Of a stretch of 64,000 nucleotides of DNA, positions 1-8,388 are shown one piece after another. Numbering within the stretch: the stretch's first letter is position 1; every line of letters starts with the position of its first letter. The notes under the pieces are model-generated. The model was not told the DNA's origin and made no database searches. It was given only the letters and a program-made list of their open reading frames with translations. Origin of the DNA: Mesorhizobium sp. AR07 (GTDB taxonomy: Bacteria > Pseudomonadota > Alphaproteobacteria > Rhizobiales > Rhizobiaceae); NCBI RefSeq assembly GCF_024746815.1, contig NZ_CP080528.1:248001-312000 (forward strand), in the 5' to 3' direction. A program made the translations under genes and the position numbers.

Positions 1-1
1 C

Positions 2-691
2 CGCCATATCGCCACTGTGCTCGCCGGCATTCGCAACAGCCACGCACAGCCGCCACGGCAGAAGGAGGCGCTTCTTCCCGAGGATCTGATCGCGATGCTG
101 GAGACCCTCGACCGCGGCACCCTGCGCGGCCTGCGTGATCGCGCCATGTTGCTGCTTGGCTTCGCTGGCGGCCTGCGTCGCTCGGAAATAGTCGGCCTCG
201 ATGTTGGCCGCGATCAGACCGAAGATTCTTCGGGCTGGATCGAGAGTTTTGACAAAGGCATGCTGGTGACGCTGCGGGGAAAGACCGGCTGGCGCGAAGT
301 CGAGATCGGCGGCGGCTCCTCCGACGCCACCTGCCCGGTGGTCGCCCTGCAGACCTGGTTGAAACTCGCTCGTATCGCGCACGGACCGCTGTTCCGCCGT
401 GTCACAGGCCACGGCAAAGCGGTTGGAGCCGAGCGTCTCAACGACCAGGAAGTTGCACGGCTGGTCAAGCGCACCGCGCTGGCCGCCGGCGTTCGTGGCG
501 ATCTGTCGGAAGGCGAGCGCGGGACCAAATTCTCTGGGCATTCGCTGCGCGCCGGCCTCGCTTCCTCGGCCGAGGTCGATGAGCGATACGTGCAGAAGCA
601 GCTCGGCCATGCTTCCGCGGAAATGACCCGTCGCTATCAGCGCCGGCGCGACAGGTTTCGGATCAACCTCACCAAGGCAAGCGGGCTGTAA
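2..691 (+). CDS. Tyrosine recombinase/integrase, C-terminal part (runs off window start)
   Basis: This is the catalytic half of a phage-integrase-type site-specific recombinase, which cuts and rejoins DNA through a tyrosine. The reading frame is open to the first base (RHIATVLAGIRN), so the N-terminal SAM-like domain lies outside the window; a GTG at 17 is only an internal codon. Visible catalytic elements are the first Arg in GGLRRSEI, the HSLRAG box (His and second Arg), LGHAS, and the Tyr in RRYQRRRD near the C-terminus. Family membership is clear. The role (plasmid dimer resolution or a mobile-element integrase) cannot be told from the sequence. A decayed relative of its HIATV...LIAML segment lies on the minus strand at 8611-8715. 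Confidence 0.9.
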   Translation, partial: RHIATVLAGIRNSHAQPPRQKEALLPEDLIAMLETLDRGTLRGLRDRAMLLLGFAGGLRRSEIVGLDVGRDQTEDSSGWIESFDKGMLVTLRGKTGWREVEIGGGSSDATCPVVALQTWLKLARIAHGPLFRRVTGHGKAVGAERLNDQEVARLVKRTALAAGVRGDLSEGERGTKFSGHSLRAGLASSAEVDERYVQKQLGHASAEMTRRYQRRRDRFRINLTKASGL

Positions 692-757
692 ACGCCCTTT
701 GGAGGGAGCCGCCGCTAATAACCTCCGTTTGCGCGATCGCCTTGCTGCTATCACAAT

Positions 758-859
758 ATGTCGATAGATTACGGTTCTATCGACATGACTTGACAATGTG
801 TCGATGCCAACGACATATCAACCCCGACATGTCGATCGAACAGGGAACCATCGACATGA
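758..859 (+). promoter_or_regulatory. Fic promoter region with TGTCGAT-type inverted repeats
   Basis: A 10-bp perfect inverted repeat (ATGTCGATAG at 758-767, CTATCGACAT at 777-786, 9-bp spacer) lies just upstream of a possible -35 TTGACA at 790-795. A weak -10 (ACATAT) sits near 813-818. The core TGTCGAT/ATCGACA recurs at about 798-805, 825-838 and 851-859, up to the Fic start codon. This looks like a multi-copy operator around the promoter. The binding protein is unknown; self-regulation by the Fic protein's C-terminal winged helix is one possibility. Confidence 0.5.
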
Positions 860-1959
860 CGTTTCAGGCCGACCGGCCTTACAATGACCTCCCTCCCCTG
901 CCCCCAAAGGAGGATGTTGAAACGAAGTCCGTGCTCAAGGCCTGCATAGCGGCGCGCGCGGCCCTAGCAGAACTCAGGATATCGGGTCAGCTTATTCCGA
1001 ACCAAGCAGTCCTCATCAACTCTATCCCGCTCTTAGAAGCCCAGGCAAGTTCCGAAATAGAGAACATCGTCACGACGACGGACCGCTTGTTTCGCTTCGC
1101 CAATGAAGCCGGAAATCTCGCTGATGCTGCCACGAAGGAGGCGCTGCGCTACCGCACCGCGCTCAATCAGGGCTTCCGAACTCTGCAAGAGCGTCCTGTG
1201 ACGACATCAACGGCGGTCGCGGTGTGCCGCACCATCAAGGGCGTCGAACTCGACATTCGGTCGACGCCGGGCACGGCCCTGGTCAACCAGGCGACGGGTG
1301 CGGTTGTCTACACCCCGCCCGAGGGACAGAACCTCCTGCGCGACAAGCTGGCGAACTGGGAGCGCTACATCCATGAGGCCGAGGACATCGATCCGTTGAT
1401 CCGCCTCGCCGTGATGCACTACCAATTCGAGGCCATCCATCCGTTTATCGACGGCAATGGCAGAACCGGCCGCGTGCTGAATCTGCTCTATCTGGTTGAC
1501 AAGGGCCTCCTGGACATCCCGGTGCTCTATCTAAGCCGCTATATCATCCGAAACAAAGGAGCCTACTACGATCGCCTTCTCGCCGTGACGACGGAGGGCG
1601 CGTGGGAAAGTTGGATCCTCTACATGCTCGCCGCGGTAACGGAGACTGCAGGCTGGTCAACTGCCCGTATACGTGCGATCCGCGACCTGCTCGACCAGAC
1701 CGCCGAGCGCTTGCGCCGAGACCTCCCGAAAATCTACTCCCGAGAGCTTGCCGAGATAATCTTCGTCAATCCGTACTGCCGGATCGGCGACCTGGTTTCA
1801 TCCGGCATAGCGAAACGACAGGCGGCATCGGTCTATCTAAAGACCCTCGTCGACAATGGCCTGTTGCAAGAAGTCAAGGCTGGTCGCGAGAACCTCTATA
1901 TCAATCCGGCCTTGCTGGCGCTTCTCACCGAGCGCGAGCCGGCGCAAGGCGGCCGGTGA
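856..1959 (+). CDS. Fic-domain protein (probable AMP transferase) with C-terminal winged helix
   Basis: Fic proteins usually transfer AMP from ATP to a hydroxyl on a target protein. The complete core motif HPFIDGNGRTGR is present with catalytic His and both Arg. Upstream, SSEIEN fits the inhibitory-helix pattern [ST]xxxE[GN], so this should be a self-inhibited class II Fic with the helix on the N-terminal side. The C-terminal about 80 residues resemble a winged-helix DNA-binding domain. I chose the ATG at 856 (MTFQADRPY) over upstream starts at 742 and 829 because family members begin with this segment and the predicted promoter lies between. No antitoxin partner is visible beside it. Target and physiological role are unknown. 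Confidence 0.85.
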   Translation: MTFQADRPYNDLPPLPPKEDVETKSVLKACIAARAALAELRISGQLIPNQAVLINSIPLLEAQASSEIENIVTTTDRLFRFANEAGNLADAATKEALRYRTALNQGFRTLQERPVTTSTAVAVCRTIKGVELDIRSTPGTALVNQATGAVVYTPPEGQNLLRDKLANWERYIHEAEDIDPLIRLAVMHYQFEAIHPFIDGNGRTGRVLNLLYLVDKGLLDIPVLYLSRYIIRNKGAYYDRLLAVTTEGAWESWILYMLAAVTETAGWSTARIRAIRDLLDQTAERLRRDLPKIYSRELAEIIFVNPYCRIGDLVSSGIAKRQAASVYLKTLVDNGLLQEVKAGRENLYINPALLALLTEREPAQGGR

Positions 1960-2271
1960 AGCCCTCACCTTCCCTACCGGCACTAAACCGCCCGTCCTGC
2001 ATCTCGCCCTCATCCGAAGAGGACCGTTTGATTGCCCTGGTTTCCGGCATATCTGAAACGTGCCTGGGCTTTTTCGTTCGCCACATTGCCGCCAAAATTG
2101 TTCATCCGAGGTCACCGTTGGCCATGGCCAGGCAGGATCCTCGCCGGCCGCCTCCTCTTTTCGGGCGCGTTCCTGCAAGAGCTGGCATGCCGACACCCGC
2201 CATTCGTGCCCCTCTTTGGTTACCCACATTTTCATCCGGTCACCCTACCGGTACGGTTGGGGCTTGAGCGG
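1960..2271. other. Intergenic stretch without a supportable gene
   Basis: Both strands have short overlapping open frames here, but none has a recognisable domain or a good start. A minus-strand frame beginning MKMWVTKEGHEWRV runs into the Fic gene and could be the remnant of a small gene. I do not recognise it. Confidence 0.4.
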
Positions 2272-2593
2272 CTACTGCAGCACCTGCAAACCGTGCTTTT
2301 CAACCACCCACAGAAGATTCTGCTACAGCCCGCTCGGCCGCTTGGCGCACCGGTCTCCCACTTCTGCACCGTCGATTGCGACGTGTTGAGATAGCGCGCG
2401 AACACCGGCTGGCTGACGTGATTGCGCTCGGGCAGCGCCTTGATCTTCTTTGCGTCGCATAACGTCGGCCGGAACAGGCAGGCTTCGTCGAAGGAAGGGT
2501 CTGCTTGTCGACCGTGCCGGCGCGCACCATGCCTTCCATCGCGCTGTGGACCGCCTCGAAGGCGTCGCTCTTGAATTTTCGTCTAATCGTCAT
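2272..2593 (-). pseudogene. Frameshifted HigA/XRE-type antitoxin-like regulator
   Basis: The first frame starts MTIRRKFKSDAFEAVHS, followed by MEGMVRAGTVDK, the typical N-terminus of small HigA-like regulators that pair with RelE-type toxins. After residue about 33 the homology moves to other frames: an HTH-like piece ending QKWETG can be read, then LWVVEKHGLQVLQ and a stop at 2272-2274. At least two frameshifts are needed, so no full product can be made. The matching toxin is not visible upstream, where an AbiEii-like remnant lies instead. Recognition rests on remembered family sequences. Confidence 0.6.
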
Positions 2594-2746
2594 CGCCTAT
2601 CTCCATCAAAGCTCCAGCATTCAACTCCGCGTCCAGATCCACGTTTGGGTTTACGTCTATCTGTTCGCCAAACAGGACAGGGCGAACATGATGATGCCGA
2701 ATTGCGTGCATTTCACTGGATTAGCGCCGGCAAGCGCCCCCAAGGC

Positions 2747-3133
2747 TAGTCAGATGGCATCGTTTCAAAGTGCAGGTGGGGTTCTGGATGGGTCGATGAA
2801 ACCGAGCAATTGAGGGTCGTCGAGGAAAATATCGATGTCGTGGCTTTCGCGATGGCCGATCTGTATCATCATCGCCATTCCGCCACCAAATGACCTTTCG
2901 AAGTCGTGGCCGCCGGCATTCTGCCGAAGCTGGTCGATTAGGTCGGATAGTGGGGCGACCAAGCTGGAAATCGGGCAGGCCGGCCAAGAGACACCGCCGA
3001 CCGCCATCAGCCAGAACGTATCGCCGACTTCGTGCATCCGTTCCAGAGGCGGTCTGCAATGAGAGAGAAGGCGCACCCTTCGCATCCATTGCGATTGCGT
3101 CCGCTCACCGACCGGTCGGGGCACGCTCGACAT
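2747..3133 (-). pseudogene. AbiEii/AbiGii-type nucleotidyltransferase remnant
   Basis: The frame contains FGGGMAMMIQIGHRES followed by DIDIFLDDPQLLGFID, the nucleotidyltransferase signature (GG...hDhD) of the AbiEii toxin family. After FIDPSR the reading frame shifts: the continuation PHLHFETMPSD is found in another frame and ends at a stop near 2747. About two thirds of a normal AbiEii protein is missing. It is the relic of a type IV toxin-antitoxin or phage-resistance gene. No cognate AbiEi antitoxin is seen. Confidence 0.65.
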
Positions 3134-3609
3134 TTGAAGGCCGTGGAGCGTTCGATTATCTTACTTTGATAGCTATACATCATCCGAAATTAGGTCGGCC
3201 TGTTCGGCAGTTGAAAGGGTGACGACCGCGCAAGTTCGCCTCCCGCTGAAGTTCGGCCCTCAGGTCGGCCCAGCACCGTTCCTATCTTGCACAGAGGGCA
3301 CAACGTCAACCACGGAACCGGAATCGTGCCCCGACCGTTAAACTTGACAGCCGTGCAAATCGGATAATTGTGCCATCATTTCAATGGTGTAGACGTCTGA
3401 ATGTCATGCCAAGCTCGTGCTGCCTTTATGGCTTGCGACAACGGTTCCCAACAGCTCACAGATGCAATTTTAGATTATGCTTTCGAGGCGAGAACGCCCG
3501 TTAACCTCCTGTTAGCTAAAAACTTCTTGCTGGATTGTCCGAATCGGGCATTAATCACGCTTGAAGTGACAATCATGTCAGAAAAGCGTTATTCTGGAAA
3601 TTGCCGAGT
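3134..3609 (+). promoter_or_regulatory. repABC leader and promoter region
   Basis: This non-coding stretch precedes repA. It holds a TTGACA at 3344-3349 with an AT-rich TAATTG at 3365-3370 (short 15-bp spacing, so a weak promoter match). The 14-bp element TTGACAGCCGTGCA at 3344-3357 recurs between repA and repB at 4821-4834. A 70-codon open frame at 3401-3613 has no recognisable features and is probably not a gene. Confidence 0.5.
3344..3357. repeat. 14-bp direct repeat, copy 1 (candidate RepA/RepB site)
   Basis: TTGACAGCCGTGCA is followed by A, giving an interrupted palindrome TTG-N3-G-N-C-N3-CAA. The identical 14-mer lies downstream of repA at 4821. Partition sites of repABC plasmids are short palindromes placed within or beside the operon, so this is a candidate parS-like or RepA-operator element; that role is inferred. 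Confidence 0.45.
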
Positions 3610-4815
3610 ATGAATTTGATGCCCGATCACGACTTGGAGTTCGATTTCGACGAGGAGATTCTCGAACAGGGAGAGCTTATCTCGGACAAATTGAACATGC
3701 TGCGGCTTGAGCAGTATCCACCAAATGCGATGAAGGGGCTACGGCAATTTTCGTCGGTCGAAGTCGCGGATTTTCTGGGCGTCACCCAGAATCATATTAA
3801 AAAGCTGCATCTCGAAGGCAAGGGCCCCGCACCTGAGGTTTCCAATTCGGGTCGTCGTTCATACACTGCTCTGCAGATGCTCGAGTTGCGTCAATACCTC
3901 GACAAGCACGGTCGTTCGGACTTCAAGCGCTATGTTCCTCACCGCCGTCAAGGTGACACATTGCAAGTCATCTCCGTCGTCAATTTCAAGGGTGGCTCCG
4001 GCAAGACAACAACAGCTGCCCATCTAGCTCAATACCTCGCTCTGACAGGGCACCGCGTTCTCGCAATTGACCTTGATCCGCAAGCTTCCCTGTCAGCTCT
4101 GCATGGCATTCAGCCTGAACTCGACAAGAATCCCTCGCTTTATGAGGCACTTCGATACGACGAGCACAAAAAATCAATCAAGGAGATTATTCGGCCGACC
4201 AATTTCCCGGGTTTGGACATCGTGCCTGCCAATCTTGAACTGCAGGAATACGAGTACGACACTCCACTAGCCGCTTCTAGCAAGAATTCACCAGAAGGGC
4301 GCTTGTTCTTCACGCGCATTTCTGCGGCGCTCAAGGAAGTTGACGATCGCTATGACGTGATTGTCATAGATTGCCCACCGCAACTCGGTTACCTAACGCT
4401 CACATCTCTGACAGCTTCGACGGCGGTGATTATTACCGTGCACCCGCAGATGCTCGATGTGATGTCGATGTCTCAGTTCTTGCTCATGCTCGGTGGCATC
4501 CTGCAGTCCATCAAGGGGGCTGGGGCAGCGGTGAAGCTGAAGTGGTTCCGTTATCTCGTGACTCGATATGAGCCGACCGATGGTCCCCAGGCCCAGATGG
4601 TTGGTTTCCTGCAAGCACTTTTCAACAAGCGCATGCTCAAGAACCAAATGGTGAAGACTACGGCCATCTCAGACGCGGGCATCACGAAACAGACACTTTA
4701 CGAGGTCGAGAAAAGCCAATTCACGCGATCAACATATGAGCGGGCGATTGAAAGTCTGAACGCGGTCAATTCCGAGATTACATCACTTATTCATAAGGCA
4801 TGGGGGCGGAAGTGA
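3610..4815 (+). CDS. repA: RepA, ParA-type plasmid partition ATPase
   Basis: RepA is the ATPase of the repABC cassette: it moves plasmid copies with RepB and represses the operon. Residues about 38-100 form an N-terminal helix-turn-helix region (VADFLGVTQNHIKKLH). The deviant Walker A motif NFKGGSGKTTTAAHLA follows at about residue 125, with VIVIDCPPQLG as Walker A'/B. Length (401 residues) matches RepA of rhizobial plasmids. The ATG at 3610 (MNLMPDHD) is preferred to the TTG at 3601. repB starts 75 bases downstream and the spacer holds the repeated 14-mer. Confidence 0.93.
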   Translation: MNLMPDHDLEFDFDEEILEQGELISDKLNMLRLEQYPPNAMKGLRQFSSVEVADFLGVTQNHIKKLHLEGKGPAPEVSNSGRRSYTALQMLELRQYLDKHGRSDFKRYVPHRRQGDTLQVISVVNFKGGSGKTTTAAHLAQYLALTGHRVLAIDLDPQASLSALHGIQPELDKNPSLYEALRYDEHKKSIKEIIRPTNFPGLDIVPANLELQEYEYDTPLAASSKNSPEGRLFFTRISAALKEVDDRYDVIVIDCPPQLGYLTLTSLTASTAVIITVHPQMLDVMSMSQFLLMLGGILQSIKGAGAAVKLKWFRYLVTRYEPTDGPQAQMVGFLQALFNKRMLKNQMVKTTAISDAGITKQTLYEVEKSQFTRSTYERAIESLNAVNSEITSLIHKAWGRK

Positions 4816-4820
4816 CCATT

Positions 4821-4834
4821 TTGACAGCCGTGCA
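4821..4834. repeat. 14-bp direct repeat, copy 2 (repA-repB spacer)
   Basis: Identical to TTGACAGCCGTGCA at 3344-3357. The position between repA and repB is one of the usual places for the RepB-binding centromere in repABC plasmids. Its function is inferred from position and repetition. Confidence 0.45.
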
Positions 4835-4890
4835 GAACGACAGTTTTGGAAGCAATTTCAAAAAGATGAGAGCAGGTCTGAGAGGACAGA

Positions 4891-5892
4891 ATGGCTAGAA
4901 AGGACCTTCTGGCAAGCGTAACCGCGTCACTTACTCGGGAACAGCCAGTGCATTCGGCATCGCAGGCTAGGTCTGACTACGCCAAGCGTGGCGCGTCGCG
5001 TTCGATGATGCAGTCACTGGACGAACTGGCCGAGAATTCAGTGCGGATGCTCGACGGAGAAACCGTGGTGGCGATTGACCCCAAGGATCTCGATGGTTCG
5101 TTCATTGCTGATCGTATAGGGGAGGATGACGCAGAATACCTACAGCTCAGACAAGCCATTCGTACATCTGGCCAGTCGACACCGATCCTTGTGCGACCGC
5201 ACCCCCATGATATAGGCCGCTACATGATTGTATTTGGCCATCGACGGGCAAAGGTCGCCCGCGATCTCGGCATTAATGTCCGAGCGGTCGTGAAGCGCTT
5301 GGCTGACATTGAGCATGTCATCGCACAGGGCCAAGAAAATACTGCTCGAGCCGACCTGTCGTTTATCGAGAAGTCGTTGTTCGCACGGAAGTTGTTTGAG
5401 AGCGGTATGACGAAGGATACTGTCAAATCAGCCCTTACGGTCGATGACACGCTGCTGTCTCGTATGCTGTCGGTCGCTGAGACGGTTCCCGAAGCGGTGC
5501 TGAGTGTCGTTGGGGCCGCAAAGGGTGTTGGCAGGGATCGTTGGGAAGAACTCAAAAAACTAGTTCAGATTCCAGCCAATGCTACCAAAGCGATCGAGTA
5601 CGTTCGAACCGAGGAGTTTGCAGCAGGTCAGGTGAAGGACGAAGTCTTCAACCTGCTCCTCAGTCATCTGAAATCATCCAAGACACCCAAGAAGCCAAAG
5701 GTTGCCCTCGCACCCAAAGCCTGGGCTCCTGCCGACAGATCACTGAGCGTTGCGATTAGAGGGACACCAAAGAAAGCTTCGATAATAGTCGAGGCAGCTT
5801 ACGGTCTCCATTTTGCTGAGTTCATAGCAGGCCAACTGGACGGTCTTTATGAGGCCTACAGGAAGCAGGAAAAGGAAACCAAGGGAGACTAA
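4891..5892 (+). CDS. repB: RepB, ParB-type centromere-binding partition protein
   Basis: RepB binds the plasmid centromere and works with RepA in segregation and repression of the operon. The N-terminal ParB nuclease-like fold is visible in TPILVRPHPHD, YMIVFGHRRAK and IAQGQENTARADLSFIEKS (about residues 95-165). It is followed by a helix-turn-helix (LTVDDTLLSRMLSVAETVP) and a C-terminal dimerisation region. Length of 333 residues is normal. It is preceded by a purine-rich leader and lies in the same direction as repA and repC. The long spacer to repC carries the predicted counter-transcribed RNA. Confidence 0.92.
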   Translation: MARKDLLASVTASLTREQPVHSASQARSDYAKRGASRSMMQSLDELAENSVRMLDGETVVAIDPKDLDGSFIADRIGEDDAEYLQLRQAIRTSGQSTPILVRPHPHDIGRYMIVFGHRRAKVARDLGINVRAVVKRLADIEHVIAQGQENTARADLSFIEKSLFARKLFESGMTKDTVKSALTVDDTLLSRMLSVAETVPEAVLSVVGAAKGVGRDRWEELKKLVQIPANATKAIEYVRTEEFAAGQVKDEVFNLLLSHLKSSKTPKKPKVALAPKAWAPADRSLSVAIRGTPKKASIIVEAAYGLHFAEFIAGQLDGLYEAYRKQEKETKGD

Positions 5893-5899
5893 AACCGCA

Positions 5900-5951
5900 A
5901 AAGAAAAAGGCCCCCGACGGCGAACCGTGGAAGCCCTTCTCGATCTTTAGC
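5900..5951 (-). ncRNA. Predicted counter-transcribed RNA (incA/ctRNA) of the repABC operon
   Basis: On the minus strand between repB and repC there is a good promoter: TTGACA (plus-strand 5986-5981), 17 bases, then GATTCT (5963-5958), giving a start near 5951. Transcription would end at a strong GC hairpin (plus-strand 5909-5935, loop TTCG) followed by a T-run (5904-5908). A small antisense RNA of about 50 nt that lowers repC expression is a constant feature of repABC plasmids at exactly this position. Start and end are predictions. Confidence 0.7.
5904..5935 (-). terminator. Rho-independent terminator of the ctRNA
   Basis: Read on the minus strand, GGCTTCCACGG-TTCG-CCGTCGGGGGCC forms a stem with a tetraloop, then TTTTTCTTTT. 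It ends the predicted antisense RNA. Confidence 0.7.
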
Positions 5952-5957
5952 AAGCCG

Positions 5958-5986
5958 AGAATCTCATTTCCGCGAATCAGTGTCAA
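5958..5986 (-). promoter_or_regulatory. Promoter of the ctRNA
   Basis: A consensus TTGACA and a GATTCT hexamer separated by 17 bases on the minus strand, upstream of the terminator at 5904-5935. Confidence 0.6.
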
Positions 5987-6047
5987 GCGTTTTAAGCGTC
6001 GATTCGGCGGACGGATTTCTTTTGCCTAATTGAAGGCGAAGGAAGAA

Positions 6048-7250
6048 ATGGAGACTGGTATTGCAACGACGCCCTTTGGGCGGCGGCCGATGTCGCTTGC
6101 CATGCTGGCAGCGCAAAACGATTCACGTGAGATCTCCAAGGGCAGGGTGGTCGACAAATGGCAGGTCTACCGCAACCTCTGCGAAGGCAAGAGCATCGTC
6201 GGCATCGGCGATCGCGCTCTGGCCGTGCTGAATGCGTTGCTGTCATTTTATCCTGACAGCGAATTGAGTGAGGAAAACGACCTCATCGTCTTTCCCTCGA
6301 ACGCACAGCTGTCGCTCAGGGCGCACGGAATGCCAGAGCCCACAGTCAGACGACACCTGGCGGCTCTTGTTGACTGCGGGCTGATCATCCGTCGGGATAG
6401 CCCGAACGGCAAGCGCTACGCCCGCAAGGGCCGGGGAGGGGAGATCGAGGAAGCATTCGGCTTCTCCCTGGCCCCCCTGCTGGCCCGTGCTTACGAGTTC
6501 GAGGCGGCGGCCGAGCGTGTTCGTGCCGACAACCGGGCGCTCAGGCTTATGCGCGAGCGGATCACCTTGCACCGCCGTGACATCCACAAGCTCATCGAGG
6601 CGGCCCTTGACGAAGATGTTCCGGGCGACTGGGGAGGCCTGTGGAAGCGTTTCCGCAGCGTTGTGGAGGCAATTCCGCGCCGAGCCTGCATTGCCGAGCT
6701 CGAACCGATCATGGCCGATCTCGCTGCATTGCACGAGGAAGTGGATAAGCTGCTGGAAACGCATATGAAATCCACGAATCCGAGCGGCAATGACTCTCAA
6801 AACGAGCGGCAGCAATCTGATTCAAACACCGACTCTATTTTTGAATTTGAACCTGCTTTAGAGAAAAGCGGGGCGACGGCCGAGCCAAGCACGACCGCAG
6901 AGCCCCCGAAAACCTACCCGCTGGGGATGGTGCTGAAGGCCTGCCCCGAAATTGCGGACTACGCCGTCGACGGGATCGGCAATTGGCGCGATCTCATGAT
7001 AACCGCCGCCCAGGTGCGGGGATATCTGGGTGTTTCGCCGTCAGCGTATGAGGAAGCCTGCCATGCGATGGGCCAGGAGATCGCGGCGGTGGTGATTGCC
7101 TGTATCCTGCAACGTGCTCAGCACATCAATTCCGCCGGCGGCTATCTTCGGGCGCTGACTGATAAGGCCAGGGGAGGGACCTTTTCGGTCGGGCCGATGC
7201 TGATGGCGGCGCTCAAGGCGAACGGCGCCACAGCAAGGATGACAGGATGA
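6048..7250 (+). CDS. repC: RepC, replication initiator protein
   Basis: RepC starts replication of repABC plasmids by binding an origin inside its own gene. The N-terminus shows the family signature (TPFGRRPMSLAMLAAQ and the RVVDKWQVYRNLCEGK block), then a winged-helix segment (SLRAHGMPEPTVRRHLAAL) and GLIIRRDSPNGKRYARK. The C-terminal domain is separated by a low-complexity AT-rich linker. I choose the ATG at 6048 because AAGGAAG directly precedes it; an upstream TTG at 6030 would add six residues. The 400-residue length is typical. Expression is probably limited by the antisense RNA upstream. Confidence 0.92.
   Translation: METGIATTPFGRRPMSLAMLAAQNDSREISKGRVVDKWQVYRNLCEGKSIVGIGDRALAVLNALLSFYPDSELSEENDLIVFPSNAQLSLRAHGMPEPTVRRHLAALVDCGLIIRRDSPNGKRYARKGRGGEIEEAFGFSLAPLLARAYEFEAAAERVRADNRALRLMRERITLHRRDIHKLIEAALDEDVPGDWGGLWKRFRSVVEAIPRRACIAELEPIMADLAALHEEVDKLLETHMKSTNPSGNDSQNERQQSDSNTDSIFEFEPALEKSGATAEPSTTAEPPKTYPLGMVLKACPEIADYAVDGIGNWRDLMITAAQVRGYLGVSPSAYEEACHAMGQEIAAVVIACILQRAQHINSAGGYLRALTDKARGGTFSVGPMLMAALKANGATARMTG
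6765..6880. other. Candidate origin of replication (oriV) inside repC
   Basis: This stretch of repC is clearly richer in A and T than the flanking gene and encodes the poorly conserved linker. In studied repABC plasmids the origin maps to an AT-rich segment inside repC. The assignment is by position and composition only. Confidence 0.45.
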
Positions 7251-7314
7251 CGATATCGCTTTGCGCCAGTTCAAGCGCGAATTACGTATATTCCGGAAGA
7301 AAGGAGTTAGGCCG

Positions 7315-7608
7315 ATGACCACCACCGTCACCGCCGCCGCCGTCTCGAAAAACTTCGGCGCCGATCAGGATGCCGCGGTTCGCGACCCTGTCATCATCAC
7401 CAAGAACGCCCGGCCGTGCACCGTGCTGCTGGCTTACGAGGATTTTGTCCGGCTGTCGAAGCGTGACCGGCGGGTCGAGTTGACCGCGGAACTCAGCGCG
7501 GACGAAATCGCCGCGGTCGAAGCCGCCGAAATGGAGCCGGGCCTTGACCACCTCAACGACGAGCTCCCTCCGGCGAAGGGTCTGACGGCAAAAAATGCTG
7601 CCGGTTGA
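7315..7608 (+). CDS. Phd/YefM-like antitoxin
   Basis: This 97-residue protein has the N-terminal pattern of Phd/YefM antitoxins: VSKNFGADQDAAVRDPVIITKN then CTVLLAYEDFVRL (a prevent-host-death fold that binds promoter DNA). An acidic C-terminal tail would bind the toxin. A good ribosome site (AAAGGAG) lies 9 bases before the ATG; a longer frame starting at 7261 lacks one. The toxin frame begins inside its 3' end at 7595, a typical translationally coupled pair. The antitoxin is intact although the partner is frameshifted. Confidence 0.8.
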   Translation: MTTTVTAAAVSKNFGADQDAAVRDPVIITKNARPCTVLLAYEDFVRLSKRDRRVELTAELSADEIAAVEAAEMEPGLDHLNDELPPAKGLTAKNAAG

Positions 7609-8027
7609 AATCAAGGTCGGCCACGTCTTCCGTTATTCATATCCCTGGCATTGGCAACACCGCGAGGGCCCGCGAGGAAGCCGACAAGGACCGACACTGC
7701 CTTGTGCTGGCGCTGGTCGCCATGCAGGAGGACGGATCGCCGGTCGTCCGCGTCCTGCCGATCACCCATACGCCACCGTCCGATCCCGATGATGCCATCG
7801 AGATCCCGGCTGCGGTCAAGCTGCGCTTGCGGCTTGACCCTGAGCGGTCGTGGATCGTCTTGACGGAAAGCAACCGGTTTGCCTGGCCGGGGCCCGACAT
7901 CCGGCCGCTGGACACGGAGAGCGGCTATTGCGGGCCGCTGCCGCCGGCGTTTTTTGTTGCGGTCAAGCGCCGGTTTGTCGCCATCGCGACGGGCCAGGCG
8001 CACACGAGCACGCCGCGCTCGGCGTAA
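7595..8027 (+). pseudogene. Frameshifted toxin partner (PemK-like growth inhibitor)
   Basis: The first frame encodes MLPVEIKVGHVFRYSYPWHW and then loses similarity. From about 7665 the next frame continues with REEADKDRHCLVLALV and VVRVLPITHTPP, up to PLPPAFFVAVKRRF. Together they look like one protein of about 140 residues, similar to rhizobial proteins annotated as PemK-like plasmid maintenance toxins. A single small indel near 7665 separates them. If the indel is real, the toxin is inactive and the antitoxin is an orphan. The family name is a moderate-confidence recollection. Confidence 0.6.
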
Positions 8028-8196
8028 CGACTGGTTCTGCGGCATGCCGGACGGCGGCTAGGCGGTCTGGATCAAAGCGTCTTCCAGGCGCGTTTCTGCG
8101 GCCTTAGCGGCTGTGTCCTGATTTCAATTAAAGTCATAGGCTAAGAATTCGGCGCTGGTTTTACCTTGCGACTTCGCGGCGGAGGTGGGCGGCGTT

Positions 8197-8388
8197 GAGA
8201 AGGTGCTGGTGCTGATGTGAGTCGCCTACTTCCAGCCAATCACCCGCTCCGAGCTGTCGTATTTCTTCGGCAAAGAGGTCAGCCTCGACCGGCAATCCGC
8301 GTTGCGCCGACTTCACCGCGTCGAGTGCGCGCAGCCCGACACCCGGCGTGCCTATACGTGTGACGACATGGGCGTTCCTGCCTGGTGA
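8197..8388 (+). pseudogene. scpB remnant (old duplicate)
   Basis: The translation reads EKVLVLM*VAYFQPITRSE then LSYFFGKEVS and RAYTCDD. It is clearly homologous to residues about 120-185 of the intact ScpB encoded at 9882-10571 (SEVLVLMCIAFFQPITRAE, FFGKEIS, PYTYVTT). An in-frame stop replaces a Cys codon and the ends are missing. It is a decayed second copy of the plasmid scpB. Confidence 0.7.
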
